Notes under the pieces: model-generated
The model's database searches: none
What the model was told of the DNA's origin: nothing
What the model saw: only the letters and a program-made list of their open reading frames with translations
Program-made: the position numbers and the translations under genes
Part shown: positions 52,739 through 62,531 of the stretch, piece after piece
Layout: each line of letters begins with the position of its first letter
How positions within the stretch are numbered: position 1 is the first letter of the stretch
From: Rubrivivax albus
GTDB lineage: Bacteria; Pseudomonadota; Gammaproteobacteria; Burkholderiales; Burkholderiaceae_C
Direction of reading: 5' to 3'
Assembly: GCF_004016515.1 (NCBI RefSeq)
Contig: NZ_SACT01000003.1
Span: forward strand, 473,653 to 537,652
DNA length: 64,000 bases

Positions 52739-54730
52739 TCAAGGCTTCAGGTGCCGACCCAGAAAGGCGGCCAGCCGGTTCCAGAAGTCGGTTTCGGACT
52801 CGGGCCGGGAAAATCCATGGCCTTCGTCGTAGTCGATGCGCTCGACCTCGACACCGGCCTGCCGTGCGGCGCTGACGAAGCGGTTGGCATGCTCTGGCGT
52901 GACCCGCTCGTCGAGCCGGCCCGAGGCCACGAGCACCGGCACCTTGATCTCCGAGACGCGCGTCACCGGAGATTGCCGCTTGAGCTTGTCGGCGTCCCGC
53001 TCGGGGTCCCCGATGAGCAGCTTCAGGTCGTGGCCACGCGCCGCAGCCGGGATGTCGGACCAGTTCCAGCTGAACAGCAGCGACAGGTCGGTGACGCCGA
53101 CATGCGAGACCGCGCAGCGGTACCGCTCGGGGTGACGCACCGGGCCCATGAGCGCCGCGTAGCCGCCATAGCTGGCGCCGTAGATGCAGACGCGCCCGGG
53201 GTCGGTCAGGCCCTGCTTGACAGCCCAGAGCAGCGCGTCCTCCAGGTCGTCCTGCATGCTCAGCCCGTACTCGCCCCAGCTGGCGCGGAAGTGCTTCCAG
53301 CCCAGGCCGGTGGTGCCGCGGAAGCTCACCTGCAGCACCCGGTAGCCCAGGCCGGCCAGGAACTGCGGCTCCGGCTCCCAGTCCAGGCCCGCGCCGGGCG
53401 CCCACGGCCCCCCATGCACCAGCAGCACCGTCGGCGCCGCCTGGCCCGCCGGCACCGACGCCGGGTGGGTGACGACCACCGGCAGTGGCAACCCGTCGCG
53501 CGCCGGCACGCGGTGGTAGCTGCGCCGGCCCTGGGTGGTCTCGTCGATCCACGGCCGGCTGACCGCCAGCACCCGCAGACTGCGCGCGGCGACGTCGTAG
53601 ACGTGGTACTCCCCGGGCTGGCGGTCACTGGTGGAATGCACCACGTAGCGCGTCGCGCCGACGCAGTCGCCGCACAGCAGCGTGTTGCTGCGGCCCGGGG
53701 GCAGCGCCTTGTCCACCGTGGCCTGGGCCTTGGCCAGGCCCTCGTCGAACCACACCGTCGTGCGCCGCTCGGCGTCGAACGCGACGCCGACGGCCTGCTG
53801 TGCCTTGTGGTCGAAGCGCACGTCGTCCACGTCGTAGCCGTTGACGCCGACCAGCGGCTCCTTGTCCAGCACGCCCTTGCGCAGGTCGAAGGTATAGATG
53901 GCGGTGGTGTCGCGCTCGGCACGTGCGGAGACGATCAGCGTCCCGTCACGCTCCAGGACCTCGGGCCACAGGCCGCCCTCGCCATAGCTCTCCCACTCTC
54001 GAACGACCTTCCAGGGCTCGCCGGCGGCCGGCTGCCACCACAGGCGGCGGCGCGGCCGCTCGTCGGTGGTCACCACGGCCAGCCGGCCGCTGGCGTCGAA
54101 GAGCCAGCTGTCGGCGTTGTCGGGCTGGCCGTCACTGACCGTGCGGGCGCGGCCGGTGCGCGTGTCCAGGCGCGACACCGCCACGGGCACGTAGCCGCGG
54201 TTGACGGTCTCCGAGTAGCGCACGGCATAGATGTCGTCGCTGCCGTCGCGCACCGGGCGCAGCAGGCGCCAGACCCGCGTGAGCAGGCGGTACTTGATGC
54301 TGCTGCCGGTCTCCGCGTCGGTGTCGGAGCGGCCGGTGATGATCATGCGGCCGTCTTCGCCGTCGTGGTCGATGGCGAACGTGCCCCACTTGTCGCTGAA
54401 GATGCGCGGCCCCGGCTCATGGGCGACGTAGACCAGGCGCTTGTTGTTGATCCAGTGCACGCGCACCACGTCGACGTCGCTGTAGGCGGCGATGATCTTC
54501 GGCGCCGCCTGCTTCGTGAGGTCCACGGTGGCCAGCGCGGCACGGCCCTCCTTGGACTGCACCAGCATCGCCGCATGCGTGTTGTCGGGCGAGACGACCA
54601 GCGAGCGGACCTCGGGCCAGCGCGCATAGTCGGCGGCCGTGGGAGGCGCGGCCGCCGCTGCCCAGGTCATCGCGCCGAAAAGGGCGGCGGCCATGCGGCG
54701 CAGCCTCCCTGCCATCGTGGTCCTCGTCAT
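52739..54730 (-). CDS. S9-family (prolyl oligopeptidase-like) serine peptidase
   Basis: 663 residues with an N-terminal signal sequence (MAGRLRRMAAALFGAMTWAAAA; a Met five codons in is an alternative start). The first 380 residues form an irregular beta-propeller; the last 270 the alpha/beta-hydrolase domain. The nucleophile is Ser520 in GASYGGYAAL, the Asp lies in SGRLDERV and the His in DEGHGFSRPE. An HGGPWAP oxyanion motif is also seen. It probably cleaves oligopeptides in the periplasm. It is divergent from ubiA with 91 bp between starts. Confidence 0.9.
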   Translation of the reverse strand: MTRTTMAGRLRRMAAALFGAMTWAAAAAPPTAADYARWPEVRSLVVSPDNTHAAMLVQSKEGRAALATVDLTKQAAPKIIAAYSDVDVVRVHWINNKRLVYVAHEPGPRIFSDKWGTFAIDHDGEDGRMIITGRSDTDAETGSSIKYRLLTRVWRLLRPVRDGSDDIYAVRYSETVNRGYVPVAVSRLDTRTGRARTVSDGQPDNADSWLFDASGRLAVVTTDERPRRRLWWQPAAGEPWKVVREWESYGEGGLWPEVLERDGTLIVSARAERDTTAIYTFDLRKGVLDKEPLVGVNGYDVDDVRFDHKAQQAVGVAFDAERRTTVWFDEGLAKAQATVDKALPPGRSNTLLCGDCVGATRYVVHSTSDRQPGEYHVYDVAARSLRVLAVSRPWIDETTQGRRSYHRVPARDGLPLPVVVTHPASVPAGQAAPTVLLVHGGPWAPGAGLDWEPEPQFLAGLGYRVLQVSFRGTTGLGWKHFRASWGEYGLSMQDDLEDALLWAVKQGLTDPGRVCIYGASYGGYAALMGPVRHPERYRCAVSHVGVTDLSLLFSWNWSDIPAAARGHDLKLLIGDPERDADKLKRQSPVTRVSEIKVPVLVASGRLDERVTPEHANRFVSAARQAGVEVERIDYDEGHGFSRPESETDFWNRLAAFLGRHLKP

Positions 54731-54821
54731 CCCTTGCCGTGCCTGAAGTCTTGATCTGGCCGCAATCCTAAAGGCTGGCCCGGCGGCGCCGACCTCGGGC
54801 TAGCCCCGGATAATCGGCGCC

Positions 54822-55739
54822 ATGACCTCGGTGGCTTCGCCCCCGCCCATGCCGTCGCGCGCGGCGCTCTACCTGGACCTGATCCGCTGGAACCGGCCGG
54901 CCGGCTGGCTGCTGCTGCTGTGGCCCGGGCTGTCGGCCCTCTGGATCGCGGCCGACGGCTTTCCCGGCTGGCACCTGCTGGCGGTGTTCGTGCTCGGCAC
55001 GGTGCTGATGCGCAGCGCCGGCTGCTGCGTCAACGACGTGGCCGACCGCGACTTCGACCGCCACGTCAAGCGCACCGCGCAGCGGCCGGTCACGCGCGGC
55101 GCCGTCACACCGCGCGAGGCGCTGGCCGTGGGGGCGGTGCTGGCGCTGCTGGCCTTCGGCCTGGTGCTGACGACCAACCCACCGACCATCCTGCTGAGCG
55201 TCGCTGCCCTGGCCGTGACCCTGGTCTACCCCTACGCCAAGCGGCTGGTGTCGATGCCGCAGGCGGTGCTGGGCATCGCCTTCAGCTTCGGCATCCCGAT
55301 GGCCTTCTCGGCGGTGCTGGGTGCGTCGCAATGGTCACTGCGGGCCGTGGCCGACGCCGTGCCGACGCAGGCCTGGGCGCTGCTGATGGGCAACCTGTTC
55401 TGGGTGCTGGCCTACGACACCGAGTACGCGATGGTCGACCGCGACGACGACCTGAGGATCGGCATGAAGACCTCCGCCATCACGCTGGGCCGCTGGGACG
55501 TGGCGGCGGTGATGGGCTTCTACGCCGCCTACCTGCTGAGCTGGTGGTGGATCGGCCGCAGCCTGGGCCTGGGCGCCTGGTTCACCGCCGGCATAGCGCT
55601 GGCTGCGCTGCAGGCGCTGTGGCACTGGGCCCTGATCCGGGACCGCACCCGCGAGGGCTGCTTCACCGCCTTCCGGCACAACCACTGGGTGGGCGCGGCG
55701 GTGTTCGCCGGCGTCGCGCTGGACCTCGCGCTGCACTGA
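54822..55739 (+). CDS. ubiA: 4-hydroxybenzoate octaprenyltransferase
   Basis: 305 residues, polytopic membrane protein. The first Asp-rich prenyl-diphosphate/Mg site is [19 protein letters not shown] and the second is [13 protein letters not shown], both as in Ubi[20 protein letters not shown] marks the start of the first helix. It attaches the octaprenyl chain to 4-hydroxybenzoate in ubiquinone synthesis. No other ubi gene is nearby. It converges on proC with 12 bp between stop codons. Confidence 0.95.
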   Translation: MTSVASPPPMPSRAALYLDLIRWNRPAGWLLLLWPGLSALWIAADGFPGWHLLAVFVLGTVLMRSAGCCVNDVADRDFDRHVKRTAQRPVTRGAVTPREALAVGAVLALLAFGLVLTTNPPTILLSVAALAVTLVYPYAKRLVSMPQAVLGIAFSFGIPMAFSAVLGASQWSLRAVADAVPTQAWALLMGNLFWVLAYDTEYAMVDRDDDLRIGMKTSAITLGRWDVAAVMGFYAAYLLSWWWIGRSLGLGAWFTAGIALAALQALWHWALIRDRTREGCFTAFRHNHWVGAAVFAGVALDLALH

Positions 55740-55751
55740 GCGGCACGCGGC

Positions 55752-56561
55752 TCAGAACGCGTCGCCCAGTTCCTTCGCCCGCTGCTGCGCCGCCAGGATG
55801 GCCGTCACGATGGCCGGGCCGACACCGGCCGCGTCCAGGGCCGAGACCGCCGCATGCGTGGTCCCGCCCTTGGACGTGACCTGTGCGCGCAGCGTGGCCG
55901 GCGGCTCGGCCGACTGCCCGGCCAGCGCTGCAGCGCCGGCCACCGTGGCCTGGGCCAGCGCGCGGCCCTGTGCCGGCGGCAGGCCCATCCGGGCAGCGGC
56001 CGCTTCCATCGCCTCCAGCAGGTAGAACACGTAGGCCGGCCCGGAGCCGGACAGTGCGGTCACCGCGTCGAGGTCAGCCTCCTGGGCGACCCACAAGGTG
56101 CGGCCGGTGGGCGCCAGCAGCGCCTCCACCTGCGCGCGTTCATCGGCCGTCACGCTGTCGCGCGCAAACAGCCCGGCAATGCCCTGGCCGATCAGCGCCG
56201 GCGTGTTGGGCATGGCGCGCACGACGCGATCGCTGCCGGTGGCCTGGGCGATGCGCTCGCTGCGGATGCCGGCCATCACCGACAGCTGCAGCGCCCCGCC
56301 CACATGGGCGCGGCAGGGGGCAGCGGCCTCGGCAAAGCTCTGCGGCTTGATCGCCCAGACCACGGTGCCGGCGCGCGCCAGCGCCGGGCCGGCCTCGGCC
56401 AGGGCCTGCAGGCCGAACTTCGCCGCGAGCCTGTCGCGCTGCGGCGCCCAGGGTTCGACGACGACCAGGTCCGCCGGCGTCAGGCCGCGTTGCAGCAGGC
56501 CGCCGATGAGGGCGCCGGCCATGTTGCCGCCGCCGATGAAGGCAATCGTCTGGTCATCCAT
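55752..56561 (-). CDS. proC: Pyrroline-5-carboxylate reductase
   Basis: 269 residues, full length. NAD(P)-binding GGGNMAGALIGGL at the N-terminus; VWAIKPQ, MPNTPALIGQG, and the substrate/dimer region ALSGSGPAYVFYLLEAM and TSKGGTTHAAV are all typical. It reduces pyrroline-5-carboxylate to proline. In many bacteria a YggS-type PLP protein gene lies upstream, but here the upstream neighbour is a divergent glutamate dehydrogenase gene. Confidence 0.96.
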   Translation of the reverse strand: MDDQTIAFIGGGNMAGALIGGLLQRGLTPADLVVVEPWAPQRDRLAAKFGLQALAEAGPALARAGTVVWAIKPQSFAEAAAPCRAHVGGALQLSVMAGIRSERIAQATGSDRVVRAMPNTPALIGQGIAGLFARDSVTADERAQVEALLAPTGRTLWVAQEADLDAVTALSGSGPAYVFYLLEAMEAAAARMGLPPAQGRALAQATVAGAAALAGQSAEPPATLRAQVTSKGGTTHAAVSALDAAGVGPAIVTAILAAQQRAKELGDAF

Positions 56562-56777
56562 GGGGCCAGGGCCGGTGCAGGCCCGCGCTGAGGGTGCCGC
56601 AGCATACGACGGATGACCGCGCCCGCCGGCACGGCGAGCATCGCCACCCCATAGCGGCGTCCATGCGCAAGTCGCATGGATCGGCTGCGCCGGGCCAGCC
56701 TGGCGCCACTACAGTGCCGCCACCCGCGGAACCGGCTCACGAGGCCACCTCCCGCTCTTGTCACGGAAACCCCGTCC

Positions 56778-58052
56778 ATGAACGAACCCCTGTCCTTCGT
56801 CCACCCCACCCCCGACAGCCCTTGGGGCACCTTCCAGGCCCAGATCGACCGCGTGCTGCCCTACCTGGGCCCGCTGGGCCGCTGGGTGGAAACGGTGCGC
56901 CGCCCCAAGCGCTGCCTGATCGTCGACATCCCGATCGAGATGGACAACGGCACCATCGGCCACTTCGAGGGCTACCGCGTGCAGCACTCGCTCACGCGCG
57001 GCCCGGGCAAGGGCGGCGTGCGCTACCACCCGGACGTCACGCTGGAGGAGGTGATGGCGCTGTCGGGCTGGATGAGCATCAAGAACGCGGCCGTGAACCT
57101 GCCCTATGGCGGCGCCAAGGGTGGCATCCGCGTCGACCCGTCGAAGCTCTCGCGCAACGAGCTGGAGAAGCTCACGCGCCGCTACACCAGCGAGATCGGC
57201 ATCATCATCGGCCCGCAGCAGGACATCCCCGCGCCCGACGTCAACACCAACGCGCAGGTGATGGCCTGGATGATGGACACCTACTCGGTGAACATCGGCG
57301 CCACCGCCACCGGTGTCGTCACCGGCAAGCCGATCCACCTCGGCGGCAGCCTGGGGCGTGTGAAGGCCACCGGCCGCGGCGTGTTCGTCACCGGTCGCGA
57401 GGCGGCGCGGCGCGGCGGGCTGGACCTGAACGGCGCGCGGGTGGCGGTGCAGGGCTTCGGCAACGTGGGCTCGGCCGCGACCGAACTGTTCTTCCAGGCC
57501 GGCGCGAAGATCGTCGCCATCCAGGATCACACCGGCACCATCGCCAACCCGAACGGCTTCGAACTCGCCGACCTGATGCCGCACGTGCAGCAACGCGGCG
57601 GCGTGGGTGGCTTCGCCGAGGCGGAGACGATCGACGACGAGGCCTTCTGGGACGTGGACTGCGACATCCTCGTGCTCGCCGCGCTGGAAGGCCAGGTCGG
57701 CGCCGACCGTGCCCGGCGGGTGAAGGCGCGCCTGGTGCTCGAAGGCGCCAACGGCCCCACCACCACCGCCGGCGACGACGTGCTGGCCGACCGCGGCATC
57801 CTCGTGGTGCCGGACGTGATCTGCAACGCCGGCGGCGTGACCGTGTCCTACTTCGAGTGGGTGCAGGACTTCAGCTCGTTCTTCTGGACCGAGGACGAGA
57901 TCAACCTGCGGCTGGACAAGATCATGGTCGGCGCGCTCAAGCACATCTGGGACACGGCCGACCACCACCGCATCAGCCTGCGCACAGCCACCTTCGCGGT
58001 GGCCTGCGAACGCATCCTGATGGCGCGCGAGGAACGCGGGCTGTACCCCTGA
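56778..58052 (+). CDS. gdhA: Glutamate (Glu/Leu/Phe/Val family) dehydrogenase
   Basis: 424 residues, the size of the hexameric GDH II class. [11 protein letters not shown] and the catalytic Lys region [10 protein letters not shown] lie in the first domain; GFGNVGSAA is the nucleotide-binding motif, followed by EGANGPTT and [13 protein letters not shown] in the last part. It interconverts glutamate and 2-oxoglutarate plus ammonia, probably catabolically with NAD. Start at 56778. Between proC and this gene (216 bp) no other feature is clear. It converges on the OmpA-type lipoprotein gene. Confidence 0.93.
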   Translation: MNEPLSFVHPTPDSPWGTFQAQIDRVLPYLGPLGRWVETVRRPKRCLIVDIPIEMDNGTIGHFEGYRVQHSLTRGPGKGGVRYHPDVTLEEVMALSGWMSIKNAAVNLPYGGAKGGIRVDPSKLSRNELEKLTRRYTSEIGIIIGPQQDIPAPDVNTNAQVMAWMMDTYSVNIGATATGVVTGKPIHLGGSLGRVKATGRGVFVTGREAARRGGLDLNGARVAVQGFGNVGSAATELFFQAGAKIVAIQDHTGTIANPNGFELADLMPHVQQRGGVGGFAEAETIDDEAFWDVDCDILVLAALEGQVGADRARRVKARLVLEGANGPTTTAGDDVLADRGILVVPDVICNAGGVTVSYFEWVQDFSSFFWTEDEINLRLDKIMVGALKHIWDTADHHRISLRTATFAVACERILMAREERGLYP

Positions 58053-58074
58053 GCCGGCCGGCGGCAGCGCGCAC

Positions 58075-58713
58075 CTACGCGGCAGGCTCGCGCAGGAAGA
58101 TCTCCACCCGGCGGTTCTTCGCGCGGCCGGCGTCGGTGGCGTTGTCGGCCACCGGTTGGCGCGAGCCGCGGCCCTCGATCATCAGGCGCGAGGCGGGCAC
58201 GCCGCGGTCCTCGAGGTAGTCGCGCACGGTGCGCGCCCGTGCCAGCGACAGCGGGTCGTTGATCGCATCGCTGCCGGTGCTGTCGGTGTGGCCGACGACG
58301 CGCACCAGCACCGTGGCGTCCAGCCCCTGGGCGAACTGGTCGAGCACCGGGCGCAGCGAGGGGTTCAGGTCGGCGCGGCCGGTGGCGAAGCTCAGGTCGC
58401 TGGGCACGTTGACCCGGAGCTGGTTGTCCGCCGTCTTCGCCACCTCGATGCCCGTGCCGGCGGTGGCACGTTCCATCGCGCGCTGCTTCTCCTCCATGCG
58501 CTTGGACCAGAGGTTGCCGGCGATGGCGCCCACGGCTGCGCCGGCAGCTGCACCGGTGCCGGCCTTGCCGCCGGTGGCGCTGGAGAGCACCGCACCGGCC
58601 ACCGCACCGATGGCGGCGCCGCGCGCCGTGTCCTGCTCGCGCTTGTCCATGTTCTGGCAGCCGGCCAGGGCCAGCGCGCCAGAGATGAGCACGGGAAGGG
58701 TGGCGTGTCGCAT
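58075..58713 (-). CDS. OmpA-family lipoprotein with glycine-zipper domain
   Basis: 212 residues. Lipoprotein signal with lipobox LALAGC; a glycine-zipper segment (GAAIGAVAGAVLSSATGG ... GAAAGAAVGAIAG) that can insert in a membrane; and an OmpA C-terminal domain (LRVVLD-like start, VVGHTDSTGSDAINDPLSLARA, NRRVEIFL). The build matches YiaD/YfiB-like proteins tying the outer membrane to peptidoglycan. Start at 58713. It is divergent from the Bug-type receptor gene by 98 bp. Confidence 0.92.
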   Translation of the reverse strand: MRHATLPVLISGALALAGCQNMDKREQDTARGAAIGAVAGAVLSSATGGKAGTGAAAGAAVGAIAGNLWSKRMEEKQRAMERATAGTGIEVAKTADNQLRVNVPSDLSFATGRADLNPSLRPVLDQFAQGLDATVLVRVVGHTDSTGSDAINDPLSLARARTVRDYLEDRGVPASRLMIEGRGSRQPVADNATDAGRAKNRRVEIFLREPAA

Positions 58714-58811
58714 CGGGTTCTCCTGCAGGGTCGCAACGGAGGCCCAGCGTAGCACCGCCCGGCTACGATCCCGGCCGTGCGCGTTGTGCGCACGTTGCCG
58801 TTTGTCAATCC

Positions 58812-59786
58812 ATGCAACGACGTGCCCTGCTCCTGTCCACCTCGCTCGCGCTGATCGGCGCGGCGGCGGTCCCCGCCCAGGCCCAGACCTGGCCCACGCA
58901 GACGGTGAAGATCGTCGTGCCCACCGGCGCCGGCAGCTCGCTGGACCTGATCGTGCGCCTGATGAGCGACAAGCTCGCCGCGCGCTGGGGGCAGACCGTG
59001 CTGGTGGACAACAAGCCGGGCGCCGGTGGCATGCTGGGCGTGGACCTGGCGGCCAAGGCGACCGACAACCACACCATCGCCATCGGCTTCAACGGGCCGC
59101 TGGCCTATGCGCCCTTCCTGTACAGCAAGACGCCCTACGACCCGGCCAAGGATCTGCGGCCGATCGTGATGACCAGCTCGCAGGCCAACGTGCTGGCGGT
59201 CAACGCCGAGAAGGTGCCCGCGAAGACCGTGCCCGAGTTCGTGGCCTGGGCCCAGGCGCAGGCCGGCGGCATGAACTTCAGCTCGCTGGGGCAGGGCAGC
59301 TCGGCCCACATGACGATGGAGCTGTTCCTGGCCGAGGCCGGCATCAAGGCGACGCACGTGCCCTATAACGGCAGCCCGCCGGCGGCGCTGGCGGTGGCCC
59401 AGGGCGACGTGCACGCCACCTGGATGGTGGCGCCGGCCCTGCTGCCGCACGTGCAGAGCGGCAAGGTGCGCCTGCTGGCCGTGAGCGCCGACACCAAGCC
59501 CGCCGGCCTGCAGGACCTGCCGGCCATGGGCGCGGTGGGCTACCCCAAGGTGGTGGCGCTGGCCTGGAACGGGTTGGTGGGCCCGGCGTCGATGAGCGAC
59601 GCCGCCGTGGCGCGAATCAACGCCGACGTCAACGCCCTGCTGCAGGACGCGGCGGTGCGCGATGCCATGGCCAGCAAGGGCCTCACCATCGTCGGCGGCA
59701 GCGCCGAGGACTTCCGTCGCTTCATCGCCGACGACGTGGCCCGCTGGGGCCCGGTGATCACGAAGCTTGGCGTGAAGCTGAACTGA
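58812..59786 (+). CDS. Bug/TctC-family tripartite tricarboxylate transporter substrate-binding protein
   Basis: 324 residues with a signal peptide (ends AQAQTWP). Family hallmarks: VKIVVPTGAGSSLDLIVRLM, VDNKPGAGGMLGVDLAAKA, HVPYNGSPPAALAVAQGDV and LLAVSADTKP. Such receptors bind small carboxylates in the periplasm and are greatly expanded in Burkholderiales. No TctA/TctB membrane genes are adjacent, so it is an orphan receptor. Only 1 bp separates its stop from that of the convergent phosphodiesterase gene. Confidence 0.92.
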   Translation: MQRRALLLSTSLALIGAAAVPAQAQTWPTQTVKIVVPTGAGSSLDLIVRLMSDKLAARWGQTVLVDNKPGAGGMLGVDLAAKATDNHTIAIGFNGPLAYAPFLYSKTPYDPAKDLRPIVMTSSQANVLAVNAEKVPAKTVPEFVAWAQAQAGGMNFSSLGQGSSAHMTMELFLAEAGIKATHVPYNGSPPAALAVAQGDVHATWMVAPALLPHVQSGKVRLLAVSADTKPAGLQDLPAMGAVGYPKVVALAWNGLVGPASMSDAAVARINADVNALLQDAAVRDAMASKGLTIVGGSAEDFRRFIADDVARWGPVITKLGVKLN

Positions 59787-59787
59787 G

Positions 59788-60597
59788 TCAGTAGAGCCCG
59801 ACCGGCCCATGGTCGCCCAGCGCGACCACGTGGCTGACCAGCGCGCCGTCCAGCCAGGCGTGCACGGCATAGCCTGGCGGCTCCAGTCGCCAGGCAGGGG
59901 GCGCGTCGGGCGCCAGGTCGAGCACGATCTGGTGGGCGGTGGACGGCACCGTCATCGCCAGCGTGCCGCCGAAGCGCCGCGTGATGGGCCGGTGCAGGTG
60001 GCCGCAGATCACCCGTTCGACCTGCGGGTGGCGCTGCAGCAGCGCCGCCAGTTCGGGCACCCCTGCGCGCAGGCCGATGGCGTCCATGTGACCGATGCCG
60101 GTGGTGAACGGCGGGTGGTGCATCGCGAGCACGGTCGGCGTGTCGGGTTCGTCGGCCAGCGTGCGCGCCAGCCAGCCCAGGCGCGCGGGGCACAACTGGC
60201 CGTGCGAGGCACGGGGCACCACGGTGTCCAGCGCCACCACCCGCAGCCCGGCGGTCTGGCGCACCCACAGCACGTGGCCGGCCAGGGCCGGGTCGCCGCC
60301 CACCGGCTGCAGTTCGTCGTGGTCGGCGAAGACCTCGCGCATCACGGCCGCATCGTCGTGGTTGCCGGGCATCAGCCACACCGGGCCGGGCAGCGGCGCC
60401 AGCAGCGATCGCAGGTGGTCGTACTCCTCGGCCGTGCCACGGTCGACCAGGTCGCCGGTGAGCACCACGGCCGCCGGCTGCGGCTGTAGCGCGGCCACCG
60501 ATGTCACCGCCTGGGCGAGCAGGGAGGGCGTGTCCACGCGGTCGAGCAGGCGCCGGCCGGGGGCGACGATGTGCGGATCGGACAGCTGGACGAGCAT
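59788..60597 (-). CDS. CpdA-like metallophosphoesterase (class III cyclic nucleotide phosphodiesterase family)
   Basis: 269 residues. The complete class III phosphodiesterase metal set is present: QLSDPHI at the N-terminus, LTGDLVDRG, MPGNHDD, MHHPPF and a C-terminal CGHLHRP. This pattern matches CpdA and glycerophosphodiester-cleaving GpdQ-type enzymes. Given the glycerol-3-phosphate-type uptake operon divergently encoded 143 bp away, a glycerophosphodiesterase role is a reasonable alternative to 3',5'-cAMP hydrolysis. Start at 60597. No signal peptide. Confidence 0.87.
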   Translation of the reverse strand: MLVQLSDPHIVAPGRRLLDRVDTPSLLAQAVTSVAALQPQPAAVVLTGDLVDRGTAEEYDHLRSLLAPLPGPVWLMPGNHDDAAVMREVFADHDELQPVGGDPALAGHVLWVRQTAGLRVVALDTVVPRASHGQLCPARLGWLARTLADEPDTPTVLAMHHPPFTTGIGHMDAIGLRAGVPELAALLQRHPQVERVICGHLHRPITRRFGGTLAMTVPSTAHQIVLDLAPDAPPAWRLEPPGYAVHAWLDGALVSHVVALGDHGPVGLY

Positions 60598-60685
60598 GGG
60601 TGGCGGGCCTCCGTGACGTTGCATCGTACGTCCGGCGCACGGCCACCGTCGGCCGGCACCCCCGGGTTCACCTGACATCACAGCG

Positions 60686-60743
60686 TCATCGAACCCGCCT
60701 ATGCTTTTCGTATGAACAGGCTAATGCCTTTCATTCGAACATG
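60686..60743 (+). promoter_or_regulatory. Repeated GlpR-operator-like half-sites before the DeoR-type gene
   Basis: Three related elements lie in the otherwise AT-richer leader: TCATCGAAC (60686-60694), TTTCGTATGAAC (60706-60717) and ATTCGAACATG (60733-60743), the last overlapping the start codon. Its complement CATGTTCGAAT resembles the GlpR half-site of enteric bacteria. Autoregulation of the operon is inferred. Confidence 0.45.
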
Positions 60744-61523
60744 ACCCCGCCCGACACCGACACCCGCGAACGCCGCATCCTCGACCTCGTGCGCGACCAC
60801 GGGCTGGTGGACATCGGTGCGCTGGCGCAGCAGTTCGGCGTCACGCCGCAGACCGTGCGGCGCAGTGTCAACCGGCTCAGCGAACGTGGGCTGCTGCGCC
60901 GCGTGCACGGCGGCGTCACCCTGCCAGCGGCTGGCACCAACCTGCCCTGGGAGACCCGGCAGGTGCAGCATCTGGACGGCAAACGGCGCATCGCAGCCGC
61001 AGTGGCCGCTCACATTGGTGATGGTGCCTCGGTCGCCATCGGCCTGGGCACCACGCCGCACCAGGTGGCGCTGGCGCTGCGCGGGCGGCGCGGCCTGCGG
61101 GTGGTGACCAACAGCCTGCGCGTGGTGTTCGCGCTCGCCGGCGCCGAGGGGCTGGAGATCGCCGTGGCGGGCGGCTTCCTGCGCCCCGCCGACCTGGACG
61201 TGGTGGGCGACGCGGCGGTGCGCTGCTTCGCCGGCTTCAAGACCGACTACGCCGTCTTCGGCGTCGGCGGCATCGACGAGGACGGTGCCCTGCTCGACTT
61301 CGACCCGGCCGAGGTGGCCGCCCGCGAGGCCATGCGGCAGAACTGCCGGCAATCGCTGCTGGTGGCCGACGCCAGCAAGTTCGGCCGCGCGGCGCTGGCG
61401 CGCGGGGCCCATCTGGCCGACATCGACCACCTGTTCATCGACGCCCTGCCCGGCCCCGCCTTCCGCCCGCTGCTGGACGGGGGGCGTCCGCGCCTGCACC
61501 TGGCCGAGGAGACCGCCGGATGA
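60741..61523 (+). CDS. DeoR-family (GlpR-like) transcriptional regulator
   Basis: 260 residues. N-terminal DeoR helix-turn-helix (RRILDLVRDHGLVDIGALAQQFGVTPQTVRRSVNRLSERGLLRRVHGGV) and a C-terminal sugar-phosphate sensing domain with the phosphate-binding IGLGTT loop and VADASKFGR. The sequence and the linkage to UgpC/UgpB-type genes indicate a glycerol-3-phosphate responsive repressor. Its stop overlaps the ATG of the ATPase gene by 4 bp. Confidence 0.88.
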   Translation: MTPPDTDTRERRILDLVRDHGLVDIGALAQQFGVTPQTVRRSVNRLSERGLLRRVHGGVTLPAAGTNLPWETRQVQHLDGKRRIAAAVAAHIGDGASVAIGLGTTPHQVALALRGRRGLRVVTNSLRVVFALAGAEGLEIAVAGGFLRPADLDVVGDAAVRCFAGFKTDYAVFGVGGIDEDGALLDFDPAEVAAREAMRQNCRQSLLVADASKFGRAALARGAHLADIDHLFIDALPGPAFRPLLDGGRPRLHLAEETAG

Positions 61524-62518
61524 GCCGCGTCGCGCTGGAAGGCATCGTCAAGCGCTTCGGCGAGCACGCCGCGGTGGATGGCGTCAGCCTGGTCGCCGAG
61601 CCGGGCCAGTTCGTGGCCCTGCTCGGGCCGTCGGGCTGCGGCAAGAGCACCACGCTGCGCCTGATCGCCGCGCTGGAGCGGCCCGACGAAGGCCGCATCC
61701 AGATCGCCGGCCAGGACGTCACTCACGCCCCGCCGGCCGAGCGCGGTGTGGCCATGGTGTTCCAGAACTACGCCCTGTTCCCGCACCTGACGGTGGGCGA
61801 GAACATCGTCTTCGGCCTCACCGTGCGCCGGGTCGACAAGGCTGAACGTGCGCGCCGGCTGGCCCGCGCCGCCGAGCTGCTGGGACTGCAGGCGCTGCTG
61901 GGCCGCAAGCCGGCGCAGCTCTCGGGCGGCCAGCGCCAGCGCGTGGCGCTGGGCCGGGCCATCGTGGCCGAGGCGCCGGTGTGCCTGATGGACGAGCCGC
62001 TGTCCAACCTGGACGCCCAGCTGCGCCAGCAGATGCGCGGCGAGATCCGCGAGCTGCAGCAGCGCCTGGGCATCACGATGATCTACGTCACCCACGACCA
62101 GACCGAGGCGATGACGATGGCCGACCGCGTGGTGCTGATGCGCGCCGGCCGCATCGAGCAGCAAGGCGCGCCGCAGGACCTGTACGAGCGGCCGGCCTCG
62201 ACCTTCGTGGCCGGCTTCATCGGCGCGCCGGCGATGAACCTCTTCCCGTCGGACGACGCCCGCACGCTGCGCGGCGTGCGGCCGGAACAGCTGCGCCTGC
62301 TGCCCGCCGGTCAGGGCCTGCCGGCGCGCGTGGCCGCCATCGAGTACCTGGGCGCCGAGAGCCTGCTGGTCTGCGAGGCGGCCGGCACGCGCCTGGTCGT
62401 TCGGGCCGGGGCCGACGCCGCCCACCCCCTGCCGCCGCGCGGCGCCGAGGTCGGCCTGGATTGGCCGGCGCATGCGCTGCACCACTTCGACCGCGACACC
62501 GGTCTTCGCCTGAGCTGA
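61520..62518 (+). CDS. ABC transporter ATP-binding protein (UgpC/MalK type)
   Basis: 332 residues. Walker A GPSGCGKST at 36-44, LSGGQRQRVALGRA signature, Walker B CLMDEPLSNLD and the H-loop YVTHDQTEAMTM, followed by an MOI/TOBE-like C-terminal domain of about 90 residues (GVRPEQLRL). The MalK/UgpC type serves sugar or glycerol-3-phosphate importers. Coupled to the regulator gene by ATGA; the binding-protein gene follows after 13 bp with AGAGGAG upstream. Confidence 0.9.
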   Translation: MSRVALEGIVKRFGEHAAVDGVSLVAEPGQFVALLGPSGCGKSTTLRLIAALERPDEGRIQIAGQDVTHAPPAERGVAMVFQNYALFPHLTVGENIVFGLTVRRVDKAERARRLARAAELLGLQALLGRKPAQLSGGQRQRVALGRAIVAEAPVCLMDEPLSNLDAQLRQQMRGEIRELQQRLGITMIYVTHDQTEAMTMADRVVLMRAGRIEQQGAPQDLYERPASTFVAGFIGAPAMNLFPSDDARTLRGVRPEQLRLLPAGQGLPARVAAIEYLGAESLLVCEAAGTRLVVRAGADAAHPLPPRGAEVGLDWPAHALHHFDRDTGLRLS

Positions 62519-62531
62519 GAGGAGCCTACCC